Shown one piece after another: positions 43,107 through 53,389 of a stretch of 64,000 nt of DNA. A program made the position numbers and the translations under genes. The DNA lies in the NCBI RefSeq assembly GCF_004795915.1, contig NZ_CP039253.1, positions 992,001 through 1,056,000 on the forward strand, read 5' to 3'. Origin of the DNA: Rhodococcus sp. PAMC28707 (GTDB lineage: Bacteria; Actinomycetota; Actinomycetes; Mycobacteriales; Mycobacteriaceae). Every line of letters begins with the position of its first letter. Positions within the stretch are counted from its first letter, which is position 1. The notes under the pieces were generated by a model. It was given only the letters and a program-made list of their open reading frames with translations. It did no database searches and had not been told where the DNA came from.

Positions 43107-44269
43107 AGTCCGAGCCCCCGTGCGATCAGCATCAGCTGCACTTCGGTGGTCCCTTCACCGATCTCGAGAATCTTACTGTCACGATAGTGCCGGGCAACAG
43201 TGTATTCGTTCATGAACCCGTATCCCCCGTGAATCTGCGTAGCGTCGCGCGCATTGTCCATTGCTGCTTCTGAGGCAATCAATTTCGCGATCGAGGCCTG
43301 CTTCTTGAAAGGCTTTCCCGACAACATCAGCGCCGCCGCGTCGTAATACGCTGTACGGGCTGTGTGTGCTCGCACTTCCATCCGAGCAATCTTGAAGGCG
43401 ATGGCCTGATTTCGTCCGATCGGTCCACCGAAAGCTTCTCGTTCCTTGGAGTACTTGACACTTTCGTCCACACACCCTTGCGCAACGCCTACCGACAGGG
43501 CGGCGATGGCGATGCGTCCCTCGTCGAGAATGTGCAGAAAGTTGGCGTATCCGCGGCCCTGTTGGCCCAATAGATTTTCGTACGGAACCCGGACGTCGTT
43601 GAAGGACAACGGATGTGTGTCGGATGCGTTCCAGCCGACTTTGTCGTACGCCTTCTCGGCCACGAACCCTGGCGTAGACGTCGGAACCAGGATCGATGAG
43701 ATCTGCTTCCGTCCGGTCACCTCGTCGGCCCCGGTCACTGCGGTGACGGTGACCAGTTCGGTGATGTCGGTGCCCGAGTTGGTGATGAACTGTTTGCTGC
43801 CGTTGATGATCCATTCGCCGCCGACGAGTTTCGCGGTGGTACGTGTCCCCCCTGCGTCGCTGCCTGCCCCGGGTTCGGTCAACCCGAAGGCCGCGAGCGA
43901 GCTTCCGCTCGTCAATTTGGGCAACCACTCCTGCTTCTGCTCGTCGTTACCGAAGCGGTAGACCGGCATCGCGCCGAGGGAGACTCCAGCCTCGAGCGTG
44001 ATGGCAACACTTTGATCCACCTTCCCCAGCTCTTCGAGGGCAAGACAGAGCGCAAAGTAGTCGCCCCCCATTCCGCCGTATTCCTCCGGGAACGGCAGGC
44101 CGAACAAGCCCATCTCGGCCATGCCGGCAACGACCTCGTACGGAAACGAGTGCTCGGCATCGTGTTTGGCCGATACCGGCGCCACCACCGACGTGGCGAA
44201 GTCGGCGACACTCGCGATCAGCTGCTGATACTCGTCGGGAAGGTTTCCGGTAGCAAGGTGATCGGTCAT
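43103..44269 (-). CDS. Acyl-CoA dehydrogenase (FadE19-like, probably isovaleryl-CoA)
   Basis: A 388-aa flavoprotein. [19 protein letters not shown] and [14 protein letters not shown] are the FAD-domain signatures and [20 protein letters not shown] the C-terminal one. A Glu at the usual catalytic place is in IGEGTTEVQ. Sitting between a methylcrotonyl-CoA carboxylase and maoC, it most likely oxidizes isovaleryl-CoA in leucine degradation. ATG overlapping the accA stop. Confidence 0.87.
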   Translation of the reverse strand: MTDHLATGNLPDEYQQLIASVADFATSVVAPVSAKHDAEHSFPYEVVAGMAEMGLFGLPFPEEYGGMGGDYFALCLALEELGKVDQSVAITLEAGVSLGAMPVYRFGNDEQKQEWLPKLTSGSSLAAFGLTEPGAGSDAGGTRTTAKLVGGEWIINGSKQFITNSGTDITELVTVTAVTGADEVTGRKQISSILVPTSTPGFVAEKAYDKVGWNASDTHPLSFNDVRVPYENLLGQQGRGYANFLHILDEGRIAIAALSVGVAQGCVDESVKYSKEREAFGGPIGRNQAIAFKIARMEVRAHTARTAYYDAAALMLSGKPFKKQASIAKLIASEAAMDNARDATQIHGGYGFMNEYTVARHYRDSKILEIGEGTTEVQLMLIARGLGL

Positions 44270-46278
44270 GACTTTCCTTCTTCCACTTCGGTTCTCGGGG
44301 TCACGCGGGCGAGAAGTTGATCGACACGAACCTGCTCCCCAACTACGACAAGAAGTTCCACCGTTCCACCGATCGGTGTTGTCATTGCATGTTCCATTTT
44401 CATTGCCTCGACGACGACGATCACCGAGCCTGCCTCCACGGTGTCACCGCTCGATACACCTACGGCAATGACGGTTCCCGGCATCGGACTGGTCATGTCG
44501 GCATCTCCGGAGTGGCTGTCTTCACCACGGACACTGGTCTCTTCGACGGATGTGATGGCCCACGTACCGGCCGGTGATGACACCCAGACAGTCGCGTCGT
44601 CGTCGGCAAGCCGAAAGCGTGATCGCACTCCGCCGCGCAGCATGGCCACGTCGCCGTCCTCGGCAGGAGCGAACGACATCGGCTGCGATTCACCGTCGTC
44701 GACCGCGACCCATGCCTCCGACAAGGTGCCGCTCACATGCACATGCACGGTCCGCGTCCCCGATGACAGTCGATAGGTTACTGGCTGGGCTCGGCCACCG
44801 ATTCGCCAACCGCTCGGGACCGACCATGGTTGGGCAGGGTTCGACGACGTCCACAGTGACGACCACAGATGGACGCCCGCAACCATGAGAATCTCGTCCG
44901 GAGCAGGCTCTGCCTCGTAGTCCTCCAACCTGCGATCGAGCAATCCGGTATCGAGCCTTCCCTCGACGACATCGCTGTCCGCCAACAGGAAGCGAAGGAA
45001 TGCGATATTGGTGACAATCCCCAAAGCGGCGGTGTCGGCAAGCGAGCGATCGAGGGTAGCGAGCGCCGAAGCTCGATCAGGACCGTGCGCGATCACCTTG
45101 GCCAACATCGGGTCGTAGTCACTGCCGACGACGGACCCGACGGACAGGCCCGAGTCGACGCGAACTGCTGGAGTGGGTGAGGGTTCCCGAAGCGAGAGGA
45201 CTGTCCCTCCGGTGGGCAGGAATCCTCGACCGGGATCCTCGGCGTAGACGCGGGCTTCGATCGCATGACCGGTCAGTGTCACCTCGTCCTGCCGAATCGC
45301 AAGCGGTTCACCGCGTGCGATTCGAACCTGCCATTCGACCAGATCCAGCCCGGTGACCATTTCCGTCACCGGATGCTCGACTTGAAGTCTGGTATTCATC
45401 TCCATGAAGAAGAATTCTTCGGGGCGATCCGCCGAGACGATGAACTCCACGGTGCCCGCGCCCGTGTAGTCGACGCTGCGGGCGGTGTCGCACGCCGCCT
45501 TCCCTATGCGTTCTCGTGTTGCCTCGTCCAGAAGCGGCGAAGGCGCTTCCTCCACGACCTTCTGGTGCCTGCGCTGCAGACTGCACTCGCGCTCACCGAG
45601 GTGCACGACGTGTCCGAACTGATCGGCGAGTATCTGCACTTCGATGTGCCGAGGCCGCAGAACGAACCGTTCGAGGAACAGTGTGTCGTCACCGAACGAG
45701 GAGGCCGCTTCGCGTCGTGCACTCGCCAACGCATCGGCAAGCGCTCCTGCCTCCTCGACCAGTCGCATGCCCTTGCCGCCTCCGCCTGCCGACGGCTTGA
45801 CCAGGATCGGATAGCCGATGTCCTGGGCGGCATCGAGGAGGTCCGCGTCGGAGAGTCCTGGGCGAGCGATACCGGGCACTACCGGGACACCGAACTCCGC
45901 CACTGCATTCTTGGCCGTGATCTTGTCACCCATCACCTCGATTGCTGCAACGGGTGGGCCCAGGAATGCCAGTCCGGCAGCCTCGCAGGCCGCAGCGAAT
46001 TCGGCGTTCTCCGAGAGAAATCCGTAGCCCGGATGGACGCCCTGTGCTCCGGTGCGGTGCGCGGCTTCGACGACCTTGTCGATCGCGAGGTAGCTCTCAC
46101 GTGCGGGGGCTGGGCCGAGGCGAACCGCGGTGTCGGCTTCACGGACATGACGTGCATCCACGTCGGCGTCACTGAACACCGCAACGGATCGAATACCCAT
46201 ACGCCGCAACGTTCGAATGACGCGAACCGCAATCTCGCCACGATTGGCTACCAGCACTGTGTCGATCTGTCTCGTCAT
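44266..46278 (-). CDS. accA1: Biotin-dependent carboxylase alpha subunit (AccA1-like)
   Basis: A 670-aa biotin carboxylase/BCCP fusion. The N-terminal domain starts [15 protein letters not shown], the ATP-grasp Gly loop is [14 protein letters not shown], and [18 protein letters not shown] is the active site. The biotin-accepting lysine is in [11 protein letters not shown] near the C-terminus. With the beta subunit upstream it forms 3-methylcrotonyl-CoA carboxylase (as AccA1-AccD1 in mycobacteria). ATG chosen; a GTG one codon earlier is possible. Confidence 0.9.
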   Translation of the reverse strand: MTRQIDTVLVANRGEIAVRVIRTLRRMGIRSVAVFSDADVDARHVREADTAVRLGPAPARESYLAIDKVVEAAHRTGAQGVHPGYGFLSENAEFAAACEAAGLAFLGPPVAAIEVMGDKITAKNAVAEFGVPVVPGIARPGLSDADLLDAAQDIGYPILVKPSAGGGGKGMRLVEEAGALADALASARREAASSFGDDTLFLERFVLRPRHIEVQILADQFGHVVHLGERECSLQRRHQKVVEEAPSPLLDEATRERIGKAACDTARSVDYTGAGTVEFIVSADRPEEFFFMEMNTRLQVEHPVTEMVTGLDLVEWQVRIARGEPLAIRQDEVTLTGHAIEARVYAEDPGRGFLPTGGTVLSLREPSPTPAVRVDSGLSVGSVVGSDYDPMLAKVIAHGPDRASALATLDRSLADTAALGIVTNIAFLRFLLADSDVVEGRLDTGLLDRRLEDYEAEPAPDEILMVAGVHLWSSLWTSSNPAQPWSVPSGWRIGGRAQPVTYRLSSGTRTVHVHVSGTLSEAWVAVDDGESQPMSFAPAEDGDVAMLRGGVRSRFRLADDDATVWVSSPAGTWAITSVEETSVRGEDSHSGDADMTSPMPGTVIAVGVSSGDTVEAGSVIVVVEAMKMEHAMTTPIGGTVELLVVVGEQVRVDQLLARVTPRTEVEEGKS

Positions 46279-46284
46279 CACAAC

Positions 46285-47862
46285 TCACATCCGAAAAACG
46301 CCGTAGGAGACCGGCTCGAGCGGCGCGTGAGCACTCACCGACAGAGCAAGTCCGAGAACAGTTCTGGTGTCCGCAGGGTCGATGATTCCGTCGTCCCACA
46401 ATCGCGCGGTCGAGTAGTAAGGGTTGCCCTGCGATTCGTATTGCTCGCGAATCGGCGCTTTGAACGTTTCCTGCTCTTCGCCCGACCATGGCTTGCCGGC
46501 CGCATCGAGTTGTTCACTGCGGACCGTGGACAGTACCGAGGCTGCCTGTTCACCGCCCATGACGGAGATGCGAGCGTTCGGCCACATCCACAGGAAGCGC
46601 GGCGAATAGGCGCGGCCACACATCGAATAGTTGCCCGCGCCGTAGGAACCGCCGATGACGACGGTGAACTTCGGGACCCGAGCGCACGCGACCGCGGTCA
46701 CCATTTTGGCGCCGTGTTTGGCGATGCCGCCTGCTTCGTAGTCCCTGCCGACCATGAAGCCGGCGATGTTCTGCAGGAACACGAGTGGAATGCTGCGTTT
46801 GTCGCACAGTTCGATGAAGTGCGCGCCCTTCATCGCCGATTCTGCGAACAGCACGCCGTTGTTGGCGACGATGCCGACCGGATGTCCGTGCAGATGCGCG
46901 AACCCGGTGACGAGAGTCTTGCCGTACTCGGACTTGAACTCGTCGAACTCCCCGCCGTCGACGATGCGGATGATGACCTCGCGAACGTCGTACGGAATGC
47001 GCGAGTCGATCGGCACTACGTCGTAGAGGTCTTGCTGATCGACGGTGGCATCGCGATCCTGCAGTATCGGCCACTGCGCCGCAGGGATCGGTCCGAGTGT
47101 GGCGACGATTCGACGGACTCGGCGCAGCGCGTCCCGGTCGTCGTCGGCAAGGTAGTCGGTCACCCCGGATACCTTCGAATGTAGGTCACCGCCCCCGAGT
47201 TCCTCGGCGGTGACAACCTCACCTGTCGCTGCCTTGACCAGAGGCGGTCCCCCGAGGAAAATCGTGCCCTGGTCTCTGACGATGATCGCTTCGTCGCTCA
47301 TCGCGGGAACGTAGGCGCCGCCTGCTGTGCACGAGCCCATTACAGCCGCGATCTGCGCAATCCCTGCCGCGCTCATCGTCGCTTGATTGAAGAAGATCCG
47401 CCCGAAGTGCTCGCGGTCGGGAAACACCTCATCCTGCCGCGGAAGGAACGCACCGCCTGAATCGACGAGGTAGATGCAGGGCAGTCGATTCTGCGCAGCG
47501 ATTTCCTGTGCGCGCAGATGCTTCTTCACTGTGAGCGGATAGTAGGTGCCGCCCTTGACGGTCGCATCGTTGGCGACGATGACGCACTCGCGGCCGGACA
47601 CTCTGCCGATTCCCGCGATCATTCCGGCGCCGGGGCACTCGTCGTCGTAGATTCCGTCGGCTGCCAGCGCGGCGATCTCGAGAAAGGGGCTGCCGGGATC
47701 GAGCAACTCGTTCACACGATCGCGCGGTAGTAGCTTGCCTCTGGCAATGTGCCGGGCGCGTGACTTCACGCTGCCTCCGAGTGCAGCGCGGTCGAGCTTC
47801 TCGCCCAGTTCCGCGACGAGCCTCATATGTTCGAGCCTGTTGGCCTCGATATCGATAGCCAT
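46285..47862 (-). CDS. accD1: Methylcrotonyl-CoA carboxylase beta subunit (AccD1-like)
   Basis: A 525-aa carboxyltransferase subunit. [24 protein letters not shown], the oxyanion segments [16 protein letters not shown] and [16 protein letters not shown], and [11 protein letters not shown] mark the MCC-beta branch rather than acetyl- or propionyl-CoA carboxylase. It carboxylates 3-methylcrotonyl-CoA in leucine breakdown. AGGAAG lies about 10 bp before the ATG. First gene of the operon accD1-accA1-fadE-maoC-citE, divergent from tetR. Confidence 0.92.
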   Translation of the reverse strand: MAIDIEANRLEHMRLVAELGEKLDRAALGGSVKSRARHIARGKLLPRDRVNELLDPGSPFLEIAALAADGIYDDECPGAGMIAGIGRVSGRECVIVANDATVKGGTYYPLTVKKHLRAQEIAAQNRLPCIYLVDSGGAFLPRQDEVFPDREHFGRIFFNQATMSAAGIAQIAAVMGSCTAGGAYVPAMSDEAIIVRDQGTIFLGGPPLVKAATGEVVTAEELGGGDLHSKVSGVTDYLADDDRDALRRVRRIVATLGPIPAAQWPILQDRDATVDQQDLYDVVPIDSRIPYDVREVIIRIVDGGEFDEFKSEYGKTLVTGFAHLHGHPVGIVANNGVLFAESAMKGAHFIELCDKRSIPLVFLQNIAGFMVGRDYEAGGIAKHGAKMVTAVACARVPKFTVVIGGSYGAGNYSMCGRAYSPRFLWMWPNARISVMGGEQAASVLSTVRSEQLDAAGKPWSGEEQETFKAPIREQYESQGNPYYSTARLWDDGIIDPADTRTVLGLALSVSAHAPLEPVSYGVFRM

Positions 47863-47888
47863 AGTGGTGCCACTTCCTGACCGAAACT

Positions 47889-47937
47889 TCGGTTAATCAT
47901 CAGTAACTGAAATCAATAGTAAACTTTCATTAACCGA
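47889..47937. promoter_or_regulatory. Inverted TCGGTTAAT half-sites in the accD1/tetR spacer
   Basis: TCGGTTAAT (47889-47897) and its reverse complement ATTAACCGA (47929-47937) flank an AT-rich core of 31 bp. A smaller dyad, CCGAA-AC-TTCGG, overlaps the left half-site. In a 111-bp divergent spacer this is the natural operator region of the TetR regulator and the likely promoter of both transcripts. Confidence 0.5.
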
Positions 47938-47973
47938 GTTGTCCAGTATCGAACCGAGGTCGGGGATTTCACC

Positions 47974-48579
47974 ATGAGCACAGTGTCGCCGCCTGCCGAG
48001 TCGAAACCGACCATCCGCGAGCAACGTAAGGCCGCGCGACGCCTCGAGCTCCTCGATGCCGCGGCCGAACTGTTCGCCGAGCGCGGCTACGCAGCCGTAC
48101 GGCTCGAGGATCTCGGCGCCGCAGTCGGGATCAGTGGACCTGCGGTGTATCGCCACTTCCCCAACAAGGAAGCAGTTCTCGTCGAGCTACTGGTGGACAT
48201 TTCCGACTACCTACTGACCGGTGGCCGACGGGTCGTGCGGAACGCCGCGAACGCCTCCGGGACAATCTCCGAACTTGTCGACTTCCACCTCGATTTCGCG
48301 CTGAGTAAGCCGGCGCTGATTCGAATTCAGGACCGCGATCTGGCGAATCTGCCGACGTCCGCACGACGCAATGTCCGGCGCAAGCAGCGCGAGTACGTCG
48401 AAGTCTGGGTCCTCGCACTCCGCGGATACGACCCGAAACTGCACGAAGACGATGCCCGCACCAAAGCGCACGCCGTGTTCGGCTTGTTGAATTCGACCCC
48501 GCACAGCATCGGACGAAGCATGTCCAGCCGATCGCGAGAAGTGCTCAAAGAGATGGCCGACGCTGCGCTCATGGCATAG
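47974..48579 (+). CDS. TetR-family regulator of the leucine/itaconate operon
   Basis: A 201-aa TetR repressor. The helix-turn-helix is VRLEDLGAAVGISGPAVYRHFPNKEAVLVELL (about residues 40-72), and the C-terminal domain probably binds an acyl-CoA. It stands where Rv2506 stands in M. tuberculosis, divergent from accD1, and presumably represses that operon and itself. Confidence 0.87.
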   Translation: MSTVSPPAESKPTIREQRKAARRLELLDAAAELFAERGYAAVRLEDLGAAVGISGPAVYRHFPNKEAVLVELLVDISDYLLTGGRRVVRNAANASGTISELVDFHLDFALSKPALIRIQDRDLANLPTSARRNVRRKQREYVEVWVLALRGYDPKLHEDDARTKAHAVFGLLNSTPHSIGRSMSSRSREVLKEMADAALMA

Positions 48580-48649
48580 CGGGTCCGCGACCATCCGGGA
48601 CGCGTGCCGCGGATACGCTCAGGATCAGCGGACAGAGTTACGCAGGCAC

Positions 48650-49402
48650 CTAGAGCGCCTGCACCAATGCCGGCAATCCGACTGCCGCAGTGGTTCGCCA
48701 GCGGTGATCGGCGATATCGGATATTTCTGTCTCCACGGGGTTGATCTCGACCACAGTTGCCCCGCAGCCGCGTGCCATTGCCGGCAACCCGGCGAACGGG
48801 AAGACTGCGCCGGACGTCCCGACGACCAACACGAGATCAGCGCCTTCGACGGCGTTCACCGCTGACGTCCATTCGGACTCCGGCAGCGGTTCGCCGAACC
48901 ACACTGCGCCCGGACGCATGGGTCCCCCGCACTCCGGACACGGCGGCGGTGGAACTCGATCCGACTGCTCATCCCTCGGTTCCTCTGCAGGCTCGGAGTG
49001 AACCCCGCATTCGGAACAGCGTGGATCGAACAAACTACCGTGCACGTGCGATATGACCTTCGAGCCTGCGCGCTCGTGTAAATCGTCGACGTTCTGGGTA
49101 GCGATGTCGAGATGCGACCGCTGTTGCCACGCGGTCAGTGCGATATGACCGGCATTCGGCTGCGCCCGGCGAACCAGCTCTGTGCGCCACTGGTACCAAC
49201 CCCACACCAGATCGCTGTCGCGCGCCCAACCCTCCGGGCTCGCCAGAGCAGCGGGTTCGAAGTTGGACCACAGTCCCGTCTGCGCATCACGGAAGGTCGG
49301 TATCCCGGATTCGGCCGACATACCAGCACCCGTCAGCACCGTCACCCGCGATGCACTACGCGCGAGTGTGACTATGGCGCTTGGCAGCTCGGCGTTGTTC
49401 AT
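48650..49402 (-). CDS. Sirtuin NAD-dependent protein deacylase
   Basis: A 250-aa Sir2-family enzyme. NAD-binding VLTGAGMSAESGIPTFRD, TQNVDDLHERAG, the catalytic His in SHVHGSLF, and a zinc site CSEC ... CPEC are present. The stretch WYQWR holds the Y-x-x-R pair that lets SIRT5/CobB-type sirtuins take succinyl and malonyl groups, so desuccinylation is likely as well as deacetylation. ATG chosen at MNNAELPSA; the open frame upstream is not conserved. Monocistronic. Confidence 0.88.
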   Translation of the reverse strand: MNNAELPSAIVTLARSASRVTVLTGAGMSAESGIPTFRDAQTGLWSNFEPAALASPEGWARDSDLVWGWYQWRTELVRRAQPNAGHIALTAWQQRSHLDIATQNVDDLHERAGSKVISHVHGSLFDPRCSECGVHSEPAEEPRDEQSDRVPPPPCPECGGPMRPGAVWFGEPLPESEWTSAVNAVEGADLVLVVGTSGAVFPFAGLPAMARGCGATVVEINPVETEISDIADHRWRTTAAVGLPALVQAL

Positions 49403-49701
49403 GGTTGCTAGTGTGCCATGGCATACCGCCGGGGATCTGGATGGTCTCGGCAGGGGGCTCGGTGCCTGCTGATGCGCGTGCCCATTGGCGAAACCCGGTG
49501 AACGAGGAGATCGAACTCGACCGAGGATGACCGCCAATTCGAACGGTGATAGCCCTGTGTGACAACACATTACGACTTTCGATTCCAGCGCCACGTTACC
49601 CGTTCGTTACTTTTGTGATTAATCTGTTACCCAATGGGTTGCAGGACGGCGACTTCCTTGCTTCATGCTTACCTCAGCACGATCTGCAACGAGGAGTGGG
49701 C
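49403..49701. other. 299-bp spacer with GTTAC repeats
   Basis: No gene seen. Three GTTAC copies at 49595, 49606 and 49626 (11 and 20 bp apart) lie in an AT-rich patch about 75-105 bp before the small membrane protein gene, resembling the direct-repeat sites of MtrA-type regulators. Confidence 0.45.
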
Positions 49702-49899
49702 ATGAACTACGCAACGCTCGACGAAGATTCTCAACGCATGACCCTGATCCCTCAGGTGCATCATCGCCTTGTCCTCGGTTCCACCTTCGGAGCGATCGTG
49801 GCCGCCGCGATCGCATTGTCGGTGGGCGGACACGCCGTCACACTGATGATAGGTGCTCTCGTACTCGGCATCGTCGGTCTCCTCGCCGCCACCCTCTGA
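49702..49899 (+). CDS. Small membrane protein of unknown function
   Basis: A 65-aa protein. A soluble start (MNYATLDEDSQRMTLIPQ) is followed by two hydrophobic helices (LVLGSTFGAIVAAAIALSVGG and TLMIGALVLGIVGLLAATL). The ATG has GAGGAG 5-6 bp upstream. It is 29 bp before the EAL-like/DICT gene and probably co-transcribed with it. I recognise no family. Confidence 0.6.
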   Translation: MNYATLDEDSQRMTLIPQVHHRLVLGSTFGAIVAAAIALSVGGHAVTLMIGALVLGIVGLLAATL

Positions 49900-49928
49900 T
49901 CTCCCCCGGCCCCCGCGAGCGACACATC

Positions 49929-51038
49929 ATGACACTTCACTACTCCCCCATCTGCAGACTCGACGACGACGCCATCGGCGGTGTGAAGATCGATCTGGAC
50001 GAGCGCAACGACGGAACGGACGAGTTCGGCGATGCTCTGCACAGCGTATCGAGCGCGGCACTCGACAGCACCGGATGGATGACGCCGTTGCTGATCGGCA
50101 GCGGAGTAGCGTCGGGCACTTGCGGGGCGTTCGTCGTGCGCGAGAGTTCGATGGTCGACAACCCGGCGAAGACCTTGCTCGCGGTCGAGAAGGCCAGAGC
50201 ACGAAACAGCATAATTGCAGTCGACGACGTCGGCGGACAGTTCGCATCCTTCGGCATACTTTCTCTGATCGAACCCGACATCATCGTTCTGGCACCCGCG
50301 ATGAGCGCTTCCGATCCCGACCCGTATGTGGCCAGGGCCACGCATGTTCTCGCGGTCCAAGCCGAACGGACCGGCGCAGTCATAGTCGCCAGCGGGGTCG
50401 ATTCCGAAGCGCATCGCGTCAGAGCACTCGAATTGGGCGCAACCTTCGGAATCGGTCTGCTGTATCCACCCATGTCCTCACCCAAGTCACTGTCGGAGAG
50501 CGCGTCTCGTGTAGTCCTCGCGTCGCGCACCTGGAGTACCCCCGATGCCGACTCGACGTCGCCGTTCGCCATCGCATCTGCCGGTCGTGTTGCGACCCGA
50601 AGCCGCAAGAACCTGCTCGTGGAAATGAGCACACACATCGAATGGCAGGCATCGGTGGCCGGTCCGGAGACCTTGGTGCTCGGAACTTTTCAACACGATC
50701 GACATTTCCGAGGCAGCACGAAGGCTCGCTGGCAGGCGATGGCCGAACACAGTGCGTACACCGGCGTGTGCGGCGTCGGGATGGCCGATACGTCCGATAC
50801 CCACATCCACCGAGCACCCCTCGATCCGGCCGACGGTATGACCGAGGAATGGAATGTCGTGGTTCTGGGGGCTCACTTCTGCTGCGTATTGTCCGCGCGA
50901 GAGATGAACTCTGGAGACTTGGGACTGGATCGGGAGTTCGACTACGTCATCTCGCACGATCGCTGCACGGTGGTTCGCTGCGCCAAGGCCATTCTGCATA
51001 GATTCGACGGTCCAGCTGGGGCTTGCGAGCCGCACTGA
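49929..51038 (+). CDS. Degenerate EAL plus DICT sensory domain protein
   Basis: A 369-aa protein. The N-terminal half follows the second part of an EAL domain (LSLIEPDIIVLAPAM; then AVIVASGVDSEAHRVRALELGATFGIGLLYPP) but lacks the catalytic metal ligands and the ExL motif, so c-di-GMP hydrolysis is unlikely. The C-terminal half (LVLGTFQHDRHFRGSTKARWQAMAEHSAYTGVCG, then ISHDRCTVVRCAKAILHRF) looks like a DICT sensor domain. It may bind a nucleotide or light/redox signal. It ends 3 bp from the converging glycosyltransferase cluster. Confidence 0.7.
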   Translation: MTLHYSPICRLDDDAIGGVKIDLDERNDGTDEFGDALHSVSSAALDSTGWMTPLLIGSGVASGTCGAFVVRESSMVDNPAKTLLAVEKARARNSIIAVDDVGGQFASFGILSLIEPDIIVLAPAMSASDPDPYVARATHVLAVQAERTGAVIVASGVDSEAHRVRALELGATFGIGLLYPPMSSPKSLSESASRVVLASRTWSTPDADSTSPFAIASAGRVATRSRKNLLVEMSTHIEWQASVAGPETLVLGTFQHDRHFRGSTKARWQAMAEHSAYTGVCGVGMADTSDTHIHRAPLDPADGMTEEWNVVVLGAHFCCVLSAREMNSGDLGLDREFDYVISHDRCTVVRCAKAILHRFDGPAGACEPH

Positions 51039-51041
51039 ACT

Positions 51042-52376
51042 TCACCAGGACAACCACGGCTCCGATTGGGCTACCTGCACACCTACGGTCGCAGCGGCGG
51101 CTCGGCGCACCCCGAACAACGCGTTCATCAACTCCGATTCACTCCGTCCGGATTCGGCGACCCAACGGCGGCTCCGATGGAGAGCTCGCGACGTCCATAC
51201 CGCCACTGCTGCATCACCAATTCCACTACCACTGTCGCCGGCGAAGTCGACTTTCATACCGCCTGCAGCGCCTGGTCCCACCTCGGCACACAACCGCCGC
51301 AACGAGTCCTCGCCGAATATCACCCGGCCGGTCACCTCGACGAGAAATCGGCACCGCGCACGTATCCAACCGTCGGGTTCACCGAGGTGAATCCGCGAAT
51401 CATCCAGTCCCAGTTCGCGATAAAGGTCCGAAGCGCTCTCGCCGACGATCCAGACCCCACAGTCGTCCGCAGCACCGACCGCGGACGCGATCGTCACCGA
51501 CAACGACGCCGCGCTGTGCAACTCCGAGGCTACGATCACGACACAGTCCGGAACGCGGTATCGAAGCCCCGAACTTCTGGCAGCAGGGTCGGTGATCAAC
51601 GGCGCAAGTTTCAAGGCCTCGGCATTCTTGGAGTCCGTTCGTTCCGACACGGATCGCTCAGCCCAGTCCGGGCCGTCGTGCCAAGCAAGGGCCGTGCGTT
51701 CGTAGGCGAATACGGCGCCGGCCATGAAGGCGCGGTTGGCGAACTCCCAGTCCTCCCCTCCGTACTGCACGAACGACTCGTCGAAACCGCCGATGGCATC
51801 GAACAGTGAACGCCCGCAGGTCATCACCGCGCTGATCATGTACTTGTACGCGTCCCATCCTGGGTGCAGGAGATCCTTCGTCCGCTCGTAAGCGTCGACC
51901 AGCCAGACTGGTTCGGTCACCGCGGCCGACAAATGTTTACGCCTCCCGACCACCAGTGCATCGGGAAGAATCGAGGGCAAGCGTATTGCCGCGCGCACGT
52001 AATCGGGCGTCGGCACGGTGTCTGCATCCAGGAAACACAGAACCGAACCGCGCGAGACGGACACCCCGAGATTCCGTGCAGCAGCCGCTCGAAAACCCCT
52101 GTCTTCCTGTCGGACGGTCACGATGTTCAGCTGTGCGCCCCATCGATCGATGGGCGGTGGCTGCGAGGATCCATCGTCGGCAACGACGACTTCGAGTCGA
52201 TCTGCCGGGTATGTCTGCTCGGCCAACGCGGCCAAGACGAGGGACAACTGACTCGGTTGGTTGTAATAGGGAATGATCACGCTGACGACGGGAGTTCGCG
52301 ACGGTCCGCGCACACGGTCCCATTCGTTGTCGGGCAACAGCATTCGGCCATCACCGATATCTACCGTGCCGGTCAT
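51042..52376 (-). CDS. Family 2 glycosyltransferase with GT7C-type motif and extra C-terminal domain
   Basis: A 444-aa protein. The GT-A domain (about residues 30-250) has VSVIIPYYNQ, VVADDGSS and metal-binding FLDADTVP. GGFDESFVQYGGEDWEFANRAF is the acceptor motif found in chondroitin-synthase-like and galactosyltransferase enzymes. The last 170 residues look like a second, degenerate GT-A fold. ATG overlaps the stop of the upstream GT by 4 bp. Third gene of the minus-strand arm. Confidence 0.85.
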   Translation of the reverse strand: MTGTVDIGDGRMLLPDNEWDRVRGPSRTPVVSVIIPYYNQPSQLSLVLAALAEQTYPADRLEVVVADDGSSQPPPIDRWGAQLNIVTVRQEDRGFRAAAARNLGVSVSRGSVLCFLDADTVPTPDYVRAAIRLPSILPDALVVGRRKHLSAAVTEPVWLVDAYERTKDLLHPGWDAYKYMISAVMTCGRSLFDAIGGFDESFVQYGGEDWEFANRAFMAGAVFAYERTALAWHDGPDWAERSVSERTDSKNAEALKLAPLITDPAARSSGLRYRVPDCVVIVASELHSAASLSVTIASAVGAADDCGVWIVGESASDLYRELGLDDSRIHLGEPDGWIRARCRFLVEVTGRVIFGEDSLRRLCAEVGPGAAGGMKVDFAGDSGSGIGDAAVAVWTSRALHRSRRWVAESGRSESELMNALFGVRRAAAATVGVQVAQSEPWLSW

Positions 52377-53389
52377 GCGGACCAACGTCGGAGAATCGCG
52401 TCGTACGCGTTCGCCACCTCGGCAGGCGACGGTGATGGAACGACGGACTGGTCCGTCCACGTGTCGGCGGGGTTCTCCGTAGCAGCCGCAAGCGCCGCAC
52501 AGAGTGCACCGTCGACGTTCTCGTACATGGTGAGCACTCCCGGTGACCGACGGTTCAACTCTTCGATGTACCTGGTCCGCGGTACGAGTGGGCGCCGCCC
52601 TGCCGAGATCCAGGTATTGATCGAACCCGATGCCGAGAGGTGTCGATGATGGGCAACTGGAACCGTGACCTCCCACATACGTTGCCGAAGTTCGTCGTCG
52701 TCTACAAACCCTGTCACGAGACACTCCCGCCCCGATACTGCTGCTTCGGCATGCAATTCCTCGGCCAGATACTCGTGCCCGGGGGACGGCATTCCCAGAG
52801 CCGTGAACCCCACGGAAGCAGGCAGCGCATGCATTGCTCGTATTGTCTCGATGTGGCCTTTGCCTGGATAGAGGAACCCGAGCACTCCGACAGTCTGCCC
52901 AACCGTCGGCGGTACTCGCTTCGGTCGCGTCGGGCCGGCAATCATCAGCGGTACGACCGCGACCTCGACGAGTGAGTCCGCATCGGGATGTACGAACTCG
53001 CGCAGCAACTCCGCCTCGTGTTCGCTCGACACCACCACTCCCACAGCGAGATCGAGAACAGATCGATAGAATTCGACGCGGTCCGACATCGACGGTCCAT
53101 CCGAGGGTTGTGGAAGGTCGTGCAACGTAACCGAAACGGGCCTTCCGACTGCTGCGATCAGTGCTCGAAGATCGGCCAGCGCTTGTCGAGGACTACTGCC
53201 GAACAGTCTGTCGGTGACATGGATGTGGACCAGAACGCACTCGAGTACGTCGGTTGCCTCTGCACTGTAAGACCGAATCAGACGGTGTTCGAGATCTTCG
53301 GCCCGCGCGGCGTCGTACACGGCAAGGCCGTACCGGACGACGCCGTGTGTTTCAGGACCGACGACCAGATGACACACAGTGCCCATCAT
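52373..53389 (-). CDS. GT4-type (GT-B fold) glycosyltransferase
   Basis: A 338-aa GT-B protein. LVVGPETHGVVRYGLAVYD is the N-terminal acceptor domain start, VTLHDLPQPSDGP resembles glycogen-synthase-like relatives, and GVLGFLYPGKGHIETIRAMH is the donor-domain opening. The usual E-x7-E motif is poorly preserved: SASGSINTWISAGRRPLVPRT stands in its place, so activity is uncertain. ATG overlaps the stop of the WcbI gene (ATGATG). Confidence 0.75.
   Translation of the reverse strand: MMGTVCHLVVGPETHGVVRYGLAVYDAARAEDLEHRLIRSYSAEATDVLECVLVHIHVTDRLFGSSPRQALADLRALIAAVGRPVSVTLHDLPQPSDGPSMSDRVEFYRSVLDLAVGVVVSSEHEAELLREFVHPDADSLVEVAVVPLMIAGPTRPKRVPPTVGQTVGVLGFLYPGKGHIETIRAMHALPASVGFTALGMPSPGHEYLAEELHAEAAVSGRECLVTGFVDDDELRQRMWEVTVPVAHHRHLSASGSINTWISAGRRPLVPRTRYIEELNRRSPGVLTMYENVDGALCAALAAATENPADTWTDQSVVPSPSPAEVANAYDAILRRWSA

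Noticed and set aside
45265..47184. 639-codon open frame on the plus strand
   Set aside because: It lies antisense across accA1 and accD1, which have complete family motifs. Long antisense frames are usual in high-GC DNA, and this one shows no recognizable domain.
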